From NCBI GenBank assembly GCA_005779345.1, contig SXJQ01000093.1, positions 1 to 12,071 of the forward strand: 12,071 nt of DNA. The letters run 5' to 3'. Below are positions 7,960 through 12,071 of this stretch, piece by piece. The position numbers were made by a program, and so were the translations under genes. The notes under the pieces were generated by a model, which saw nothing but the letters and a program-made list of their open reading frames with translations, did no database searches and was not told the origin of the DNA. The stretch is from Actinomycetota bacterium. Lineage in GTDB: Bacteria > Actinomycetota > Acidimicrobiia > IMCC26256 > PALSA-610. Numbering within the stretch: position 1 is the first letter of the stretch; the number at the start of each line of letters is the position of its first letter.

Positions 7960-9338
7960 TGGCCCTCGTGAGCCCGCTGCCAGTCGATCACTGGGTGGCA
8001 CTCGATGGGCTGATCGAAGAGCAGGAGCGATTGTTCGTGGCGCGGATGCCGCGGTCACGTGCGTTGCTCGAACGCGCCGCCGAGGTGCTCGCGGGGGGCG
8101 TCACGAGCAGTTGGCAGGCGGCCCCTCCCCAAGCGGTGTGGCTGAGCCACGGGCGTGCCGGCCACGTGTTCGACGTCGACGGCAACGAGTACGTCGACCT
8201 CCACGCCGGATTCGGGGCGATGCTCGTCGGGCACGGTCATCCCGCGATCGTCGCGGCGGTGACCGAACAGGTCGCGCGCGGCACGCACTTCGCGCAACCG
8301 ACCGAGTCGATCATCGACGTCGCCACCGAGCTGCGCCGCCGGTTCGGGCTCCCGAAGTGGCGGTTCTGCAACAGCGGGACCGAAGCGACGATGGAAGCGA
8401 TCCATCTGATGCGCGCCGTCACGGATCGGCCGCGCATCATCAAGGTCGAGGGCAGCTACCACGGTCATCACGATCACACGCAGATCTCGGTCTATCCCGA
8501 GGCGCGCGAAGCGGGTCCGCCGGCGCGACCGCTCAGCGTGCGCGAGCACCGCGGGATTCCCCTCGAGCTCGCGCGGCTCGTCGAGGTCGTGCCGTTCGGC
8601 GATCTCGACGCCGTCGAGCGCGTCTTGCTCGAGTACCCCGATGAGATCGCCGGCATGATCGTCGAGCCGATCATGATGAACATCGGCATCGTCACGCCGC
8701 CGCCCGGCTACCTCGAGGGGTTGCGCGCGCTGTTGCACCGTCACGGCGCGTTTCTCACGTTCGACGAGGTGAAGACGGGCTTGGCCGTCGCGCCCGGTGG
8801 CGCCATCGAGCTGTACGGCGTGATCCCCGACATCGTGTGTGTCGCCAAGGCGATGGGCGGCGGCCTGCCGTGCGGCGCGATCGGCGGCACCGACGAGTTG
8901 TTCGCCCGCATCACCGACGGTACGTACGAGCAGGTCGGCACGTTCAACGGCAATCCGCTGACCATGGCGGCGGCCCGCGCGGCGCTGGTCGACGTGCTCG
9001 ATGACGCGGCGTACCGCCGGTTCGACGTGCTGCGCCGCATCATCGTCGACGGCGCCACCGAGGTGCTCGCTCGCTTCGGGGTGCCGGGATACGTGCGGGC
9101 GTTCGGTGCGAAGGGCTGCATCGTGTTCCACGACCGCGAACTTCGCGATTACCGCGACTTCCTCGCGTACGACGGGCGCTTCGGGCACGCGAACTGGCTG
9201 TACCAGCACAACGGGGGCGTGTTCCTGCCACCCTGGGGAAAGATGGAGCAGTTCACGTTGTCGGTGCAGCACAGCGATGCCGACGCCGAGCGCTTCGTGC
9301 ACAACCTCGAACGCTTCGCCGCCGCCGTCACCGCCTGA
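7959..9338 (+). CDS. Class III PLP aminotransferase, glutamate-1-semialdehyde aminomutase-like
   Basis: A 459-residue fold-type I PLP enzyme. Motifs in order: cofactor phosphate-binding CNSGTEATMEA (137-147), ring-stacking YHGHHD (167-172), TFDEVKTGL (267-275) with Asp269 for the pyridine nitrogen, and Schiff-base Lys297 in VCVAKAMGGGLPCGAIGG (293-310), then QVGTFNGNPLTMAA (325-338). These are hallmarks of class III, nearest the glutamate-1-semialdehyde 2,1-aminomutase branch. The usual V-I/M-TGFR after FDE is VKTGL here, so substrate handling may differ, and a role in heme synthesis is unlikely given the catabolic neighbours. ATG 7959 shares one base with the Rieske stop (TGATG, 7957-7961). 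It could transaminate an amine or aldehyde released by the preceding oxygenase. It ends in a 3' region with palindromic repeats. The enzyme class is sure, the reaction is not. Confidence 0.92.
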   Translation: MALVSPLPVDHWVALDGLIEEQERLFVARMPRSRALLERAAEVLAGGVTSSWQAAPPQAVWLSHGRAGHVFDVDGNEYVDLHAGFGAMLVGHGHPAIVAAVTEQVARGTHFAQPTESIIDVATELRRRFGLPKWRFCNSGTEATMEAIHLMRAVTDRPRIIKVEGSYHGHHDHTQISVYPEAREAGPPARPLSVREHRGIPLELARLVEVVPFGDLDAVERVLLEYPDEIAGMIVEPIMMNIGIVTPPPGYLEGLRALLHRHGAFLTFDEVKTGLAVAPGGAIELYGVIPDIVCVAKAMGGGLPCGAIGGTDELFARITDGTYEQVGTFNGNPLTMAAARAALVDVLDDAAYRRFDVLRRIIVDGATEVLARFGVPGYVRAFGAKGCIVFHDRELRDYRDFLAYDGRFGHANWLYQHNGGVFLPPWGKMEQFTLSVQHSDADAERFVHNLERFAAAVTA

Positions 9339-9391
9339 CCGATCGCAACCGGCGTCGTCAGCGCCCTGGGGTGGGGGCCCGACAGCGCCGG
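9337..9391. repeat. intergenic palindromic element, copy 1
   Basis: The left arm CCGGCGTCGTC (9349-9359) and right arm GACAGCGCCGG (9381-9391) flank 21 bases. The right arm differs from the perfect complement at two positions. A 12-base lead (9337-9348) is shared with copy 2, so 23 bases in a row (9337-9359) recur at 9401-9423. The interior can still pair as GCCC/GGGC. It begins on the last codon of the aminotransferase gene. It may be a REP-like element, a protein site or an mRNA 3'-end structure. Confidence 0.75.
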
Positions 9392-9400
9392 AATGTGCCG

Positions 9401-9455
9401 GACCGATCGCAACCGGCGTCGTCGGCCACGCCGTGGCGTGGCCTGACGACGCCGG
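9401..9455. repeat. intergenic palindromic element, copy 2, with long hairpin
   Basis: This copy lies 64 bp after copy 1 with identical internal spacing. Arms CCGGCGTCGTC (9413-9423) and GACGACGCCGG (9445-9455) pair perfectly. Their 21-base interior is itself a palindrome, GGCCACGCC (9424-9432) with GGCGTGGCC (9435-9443). Together they form a 20-bp stem interrupted only by bulged T9444, with a tip of four bases or fewer. No T-run follows, so a standard intrinsic terminator is not supported, although it could stabilise the aminotransferase mRNA end or block read-through. Confidence 0.8.
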
Positions 9456-9461
9456 AATGGG

Positions 9462-9525
9462 TGGGGACCGGTAGAGTCGCGGAGAATGGCGTTCTCTCCG
9501 GTCCCCACGGCCCCGCCGGTCCCCA
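9462..9525 (+). promoter_or_regulatory. probable leaderless promoter and autoregulatory operator of the TetR gene
   Basis: TAGAGT (9472-9477) matches the actinobacterial -10 form TANNNT and ends eight bases before the ATG at 9486, the spacing expected of a leaderless transcript that starts at the start codon. It is enclosed by a perfect 10-bp inverted repeat, TGGGGACCGG (9462-9471) and CCGGTCCCCA (9498-9507), with a further right half at 9516-9525. A smaller inverted repeat, GAGAA (9482-9486) and TTCTC (9492-9496), covers the start codon. TetR proteins commonly bind such sites over their own promoter. No good -35 is visible. Confidence 0.5.
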
Positions 9526-10178
9526 CGGCCGCACCTGTGTCTCCGGGGGCGGCGACCTCGACCGCTGCACTCGGGTCCGGGCGCGCGACCGTGCTCGTGG
9601 CGGCGGCCCGGGCGTTGGTGACCGAGACCGGCACCTCGGCGTTCACCGTCGCCGAGGTCGCCCGGCGGGCCGGTGTGTCGCTCAAGGGGTTCTATGCCAC
9701 CTACCGCGCCAAGGACGACCTGCTGGTCGCGCTGCTCGCCGCCGACAGCGAGATCGGGGCCGCGCTCGTCGATGCCGCGGTCGGCGCAGCACCCGATCCC
9801 GAGGCGAAGCTGCGAGCGTGGATCCGGGGCATCTGCGACCTCGCCGCGCGACCCGAAGCGCGCGGCTACGCGTGGCTCCTCGCGCGTGAGGTGCGGCGCC
9901 TCGCCGACGAGCGGCCGGCCTCGCTCGAGGCCGCGCTCGCGGTCTGGACGACACGTCTGCGCGACCTCGTCGCCGCGGTCGGCTCGTCGGATCCCGATCG
10001 CGACGCGCGCATCGTGTTCGCGCTCGTGATCGACACGATCCACGAGGTCACCCGCGGCCTCGTCGACCTCGACGATCACCCCGATCACCCCGATCATCCC
10101 AGGCGCCCGGATCACATCGATCATCTCGGCGACTTCGTACTCCGCGCCCTCGCGGGAACCGACCGGAGGATTCCATGA
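9486..10178 (+). CDS. TetR/AcrR family transcriptional regulator
   Basis: A 230-residue repressor. The DNA-binding domain spans about residues 34-80, with the helix-turn-helix FTVAEVARRAGVSLKGFYATY and the following KDDLLVALL typical of TetR. The C-terminal half is helical and ligand-binding in this family, with no recognisable specificity. The first 30 residues are Pro/Ala/Ser-rich, partly from an 18-bp DNA duplication, and precede the usual fold; GTG at 9537 is an alternative start that would make this stretch leader DNA. ATG 9486 is kept because a -10-like hexamer is placed for leaderless expression from it. Near the C-terminus lies DHPDHPDHP and PDHIDHL (197-214), five histidines alternating with acidic residues, an unusual insertion that may bind metal. 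Its stop overlaps the P450 start (ATGA, 10175-10178), so it probably controls itself and the P450. Confidence 0.9.
   Translation: MAFSPVPTAPPVPTAAPVSPGAATSTAALGSGRATVLVAAARALVTETGTSAFTVAEVARRAGVSLKGFYATYRAKDDLLVALLAADSEIGAALVDAAVGAAPDPEAKLRAWIRGICDLAARPEARGYAWLLAREVRRLADERPASLEAALAVWTTRLRDLVAAVGSSDPDRDARIVFALVIDTIHEVTRGLVDLDDHPDHPDHPRRPDHIDHLGDFVLRALAGTDRRIP
10074..10100 (+). repeat. three tandem 9-bp repeats inside the TetR gene
   Basis: GATCACCCC, GATCACCCC and GATCATCCC follow each other directly and encode Asp-His-Pro three times. Related GATCACATCGATCATC continues at 10109-10124. The in-frame 9-bp unit suggests growth by replication slippage without breaking the gene. The copy number could vary between strains. 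Confidence 0.8.
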
Positions 10179-11404
10179 CCGACACTGTCGACCCGGGTGA
10201 CAACGCGGGCACCACGGGCGCGCCGTTCGACGCGGGCACGCTGCTCTTCTCGATGGACTGCGCCGCCGACCCCCATCCTGCCTATCGCCGGCTGCGCGAG
10301 GAGTGCCCCGTGGCGCGCTCGGCAGGGTTCGACGGCGGGACGAGCTGGTACATCTCCCGCTACGACGACGTGATGTGGGCACTCAAGCACCCCGAGGTTT
10401 TCTCGTCGGGCGCCGAGGCGATTTCGATCGGCCAGGAGCACCCGCTGATCCCGCTCCAGGTCGACCCTCCGGAGCACGCGCACTACCGCCGCTTACTCGA
10501 CCCCGAGTTCTCGCCGCGACGGATGGCCGAACTCGAACCCGACGTGCGTCGCCTCACCGGCGAACTCCTCGACGGGTTCGCGACCCGCGGTACCTGCGAC
10601 TTCCACGCCGAGTACGCGACCCCGCTGCCCTCGACGATCTTCCTGCGCCTCCTCGGCCTGCCGCAGAGCGACCTCCCGAAGTTCCTGCAGTGGCGCGACG
10701 ACACGATCCGACCCGCCGGCGACACTCCCGCCGCGCAGCAACACACGCGCGAAGCCGCGGGTGCTGCCATCACCCGCTACTTCGAAGACGGTCTCGACGA
10801 GAAGCAGCGCAACCCCGACGGCAATCTGCTCGCGCGCCTCGCGACCGCGCGGGTCGACGGTCGGCCGATCACGCGTGCCGAACAACTCGGGACGTGCCAC
10901 CTGATGCTGCTCGGCGGTCTCGACACCGTGACCGCGACCCTCGACTGCATGATCGCGTACCTCGCCCAACACCCCGATCGGCGCCGGGCGCTCATCGCCG
11001 ACCCGACCCTGTGCGACACGGTCGTGGAGGAGTTGCTGCGCGCGGAGACGCCGGTGCAGGTGGTCCCGCGCGTGGTCAAGCAGGAGTTCGAGATGCGCGG
11101 GCAGCGGCTGCAACCCGGTGACGGAGTCGTGCTCGTCCTCGGCGCGGCCGATACCGACGGCGACGAGTTCGACGACGCCGAGTCTGTCTCGTTCGAGCGC
11201 GGTGTCAACCGACATCTCGCCTTCGGTGGTGGGCCCCACCGGTGCCTCGGGTCGCACCTCGCCCGGATGGAGCTCCGCGTCGCGGTCGAGGAGTTCCACC
11301 GCCGGATCCCCGAGTACGAACTCGCGCCCGACACGACCCTCGTCTACTCGCCCGGGATCCGTCAGGCCGACCACCTCCCGCTCGTGTTTCCCACGAACCC
11401 CTGA
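10175..11404 (+). CDS. Cytochrome P450, P450cam-like bacterial class
   Basis: A soluble 409-residue P450, the usual bacterial length. The I-helix oxygen-activation motif is LLGGLDTVTA (245-254, acid-alcohol pair Asp250-Thr251), the ExxR pair is Glu286/Arg289 in EELLRAETP, and the heme-thiolate loop is FGGGPHRCLGSHLAR (350-364) with Cys357 as iron ligand. GGLDTV and the closing RIPEYELAP...LPLVF recall camphor hydroxylase P450cam (CYP101) from memory, hinting at a terpene-like or other hydrophobic substrate; this is not an alignment. The common ANRDP segment before the heme loop is replaced by AADTDGDEF. A good ribosome site, GGAGG (10165-10169), lies inside the end of the TetR gene, five bases before ATG 10175. 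Leu107 uses TTA (10493-10495), a codon expected to be rare in DNA this GC-rich. No ferredoxin or reductase gene is nearby. Confidence 0.95.
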   Translation: MTDTVDPGDNAGTTGAPFDAGTLLFSMDCAADPHPAYRRLREECPVARSAGFDGGTSWYISRYDDVMWALKHPEVFSSGAEAISIGQEHPLIPLQVDPPEHAHYRRLLDPEFSPRRMAELEPDVRRLTGELLDGFATRGTCDFHAEYATPLPSTIFLRLLGLPQSDLPKFLQWRDDTIRPAGDTPAAQQHTREAAGAAITRYFEDGLDEKQRNPDGNLLARLATARVDGRPITRAEQLGTCHLMLLGGLDTVTATLDCMIAYLAQHPDRRRALIADPTLCDTVVEELLRAETPVQVVPRVVKQEFEMRGQRLQPGDGVVLVLGAADTDGDEFDDAESVSFERGVNRHLAFGGGPHRCLGSHLARMELRVAVEEFHRRIPEYELAPDTTLVYSPGIRQADHLPLVFPTNP

Positions 11405-11446
11405 CGCGACCGGCCCCTGACGCCGCCGGACCCGGCGAGGTGCGCG

Positions 11447-11493
11447 AACCGGCGTCGTCGGGCGTCCGATGGGGCGGTGCGACGACGCCGGTT
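11447..11493. repeat. intergenic palindromic element, copy 3
   Basis: AACCGGCGTCGTC (11447-11459) and GACGACGCCGGTT (11481-11493) are perfect inverted repeats, with one more pair possible at G11460/C11480. The 11-bp core arms are again separated by exactly 21 bases, as in the two copies 2 kb upstream, although the interior is different. It fills most of the 99-bp gap between the convergent P450 and SDR genes. A separate small palindrome, CGCCGG-AC-CCGGCG (11424-11437), lies just before it. Confidence 0.8.
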
Positions 11494-11503
11494 GGGAAAT
11501 GCC

Positions 11504-12071
11504 TCAGGTCGTGAGGTCGACGCTCAGGGCCCAGAGGCGGGCACTCGCCTCGCGGTCGACCGCGAGGCCGTCGAGATCGACGCGGCGTTGCCGGTCGTCG
11601 AAGTAGGCACCCGTGACCGTGGCGAGGGTCGGGTCGCTCGCGAGCATCACGCTCGTACGCGCCCCTTCGACGGCGGTGAGCGGCGTGCCGAGCGTCGAGA
11701 GATCCGGCCCGGACTCGGGGATCGTGCCGTCGGTGACCGCGTCGTGGAGCGCGGGCCGCGGCTTGCCGCCTTCCTCGGGCCGCCGATAGCCGAGGTCGGT
11801 GTCGACGAACCCCGGGTGCAACGCGTTCGCCGTGACGCCGCGATCACGCAGCCGGTCGGCGAGTTCCCAGGTGAAGTAGAGGTTGCAGAGCTTGCTCGCG
11901 CCGTAGGCCTGCCAACCGTCGTACTCCTGCTCCCACTGCAGGTCGTCCCACCGGAGCCCATCGCGGGCGAGTGCGTACCCAGCACTGCTCACGTTGACGA
12001 TGCGCTCCGTGATGCGGTCGAGCAGCGACGTCGTGAGCACGAAGTGCCCGAGGTGGTTCACACCGAACTGG
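11504..12071 (-). CDS. Short-chain dehydrogenase/reductase (5' end missing)
   Basis: This is the C-terminal 188 or so residues of a classical SDR, retinol-dehydrogenase/WW-domain-oxidoreductase-like. The frame runs off the right edge; the last bases read QFGVNHLGHF, the NHLGHF stretch found mid-protein in this group, so the GTG at 12061 is an internal Val and not a start. Catalytic residues are visible: Ser in IVNVSSAGY and the YxxxK pair in YGASK, about 27 residues later. HPGFVDTDL follows, the usual NAD(P)-contact region. The missing part should hold the TGxxxGxG cofactor motif. These enzymes oxidise alcohols or reduce ketones with NAD(P). The gene converges on the P450, so an alcohol product of that enzyme is a conceivable substrate, though separate transcription argues for caution. 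Confidence 0.92.
   Translation of the reverse strand, partial: QFGVNHLGHFVLTTSLLDRITERIVNVSSAGYALARDGLRWDDLQWEQEYDGWQAYGASKLCNLYFTWELADRLRDRGVTANALHPGFVDTDLGYRRPEEGGKPRPALHDAVTDGTIPESGPDLSTLGTPLTAVEGARTSVMLASDPTLATVTGAYFDDRQRRVDLDGLAVDREASARLWALSVDLTT

Noticed and set aside
6094..8058. A 654-codon minus-strand frame opposite the flavoprotein and Rieske genes
   Set aside because: Low-complexity Arg/Ala/Val composition and no recognisable domain; the plus strand carries the full Rieske and FAD motifs.
9337..9455. CRISPR-like repeats
   Set aside because: Only two adjacent copies with a third 2 kb away, each an internal palindrome; there is no regular repeat-spacer array and no cas gene.
9413..9455. 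Intrinsic (rho-independent) terminator
   Set aside because: The stem is strong but no T-run follows on either side, so only a structural role is claimed.
9498..9530. The 18-bp duplication as a minisatellite
   Set aside because: There are only two units and the second is already altered after 15 bases; it is better explained as operator half-sites or a local duplication.
8055..10382. A 775-codon open frame on the minus strand across the aminotransferase, TetR and P450 start
   Set aside because: Its translation is rich in Arg, His and Asp with no family motif, and it runs antisense to three genes with clear active-site motifs. Long antisense frames are expected at this GC content.
12059..12061. 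GTG as the start of the SDR gene
   Set aside because: It encodes the Val of a GVNHLGHF motif in the middle of such proteins, and the frame continues to the window edge.

Overview
This is a very GC-rich, tightly packed bacterial stretch (G+C about 70% by eye). Genes overlap by 1-4 bases, GTG and TTG starts occur, and one probable leaderless promoter is present. The gene content (PotABCD-type transporter, Rieske oxygenase, P450cam-like P450, TetR regulator, REP-like intergenic palindromes) fits an actinobacterium. A lineage such as Acidimicrobiia is a guess from overall character, not something the sequence proves. There are ten coding regions, two of them cut by the window edges. I see no tRNA, rRNA, insertion sequence or CRISPR array.

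Left part (1-5041): a polyamine/amine-type ABC importer whose genes lie in two convergent blocks. The ATPase (cut at the left edge) and a Gfo/Idh/MocA oxidoreductase read rightward. A Tat-exported lipoprotein binding protein, a PotB-like permease and a PotC-like permease read leftward and meet the first block tail to tail at about 1846-1873.

Middle (5042-9338): a 117-bp divergent promoter region holds two 12-bp direct repeats exactly 21 bp apart and a 10-bp palindrome. To its right is a tightly coupled three-gene unit: a PYROXD2/phytoene-dehydrogenase-like flavoprotein, a Rieske non-heme iron oxygenase alpha subunit and a class III PLP enzyme of the glutamate-1-semialdehyde aminomutase type. 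The Rieske enzyme has Glu instead of Asp at the bridging position, as in the carnitine/quaternary-amine group. The joint inference is that this locus imports a small cationic amine and degrades it oxidatively. The substrate is unknown, and no Rieske reductase gene is in the window.

Right part (9339-12071): a TetR-family repressor is translationally coupled to a P450cam-like cytochrome P450. The repressor start codon sits inside nested inverted repeats, next to a -10-like hexamer that would give a leaderless mRNA. A convergent short-chain dehydrogenase, cut at the right edge, follows. This is probably a separate oxidative module.

The most unusual non-coding signal is a three-copy intergenic palindrome family (9337-9391, 9401-9455, 11447-11493). 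Its 11-bp arms (CCGGCGTCGTC / GACGACGCCGG) are held exactly 21 bases apart in every copy while the interior sequence differs. Two copies form a 64-bp tandem, and the second copy folds into a nearly perfect 20-bp hairpin.
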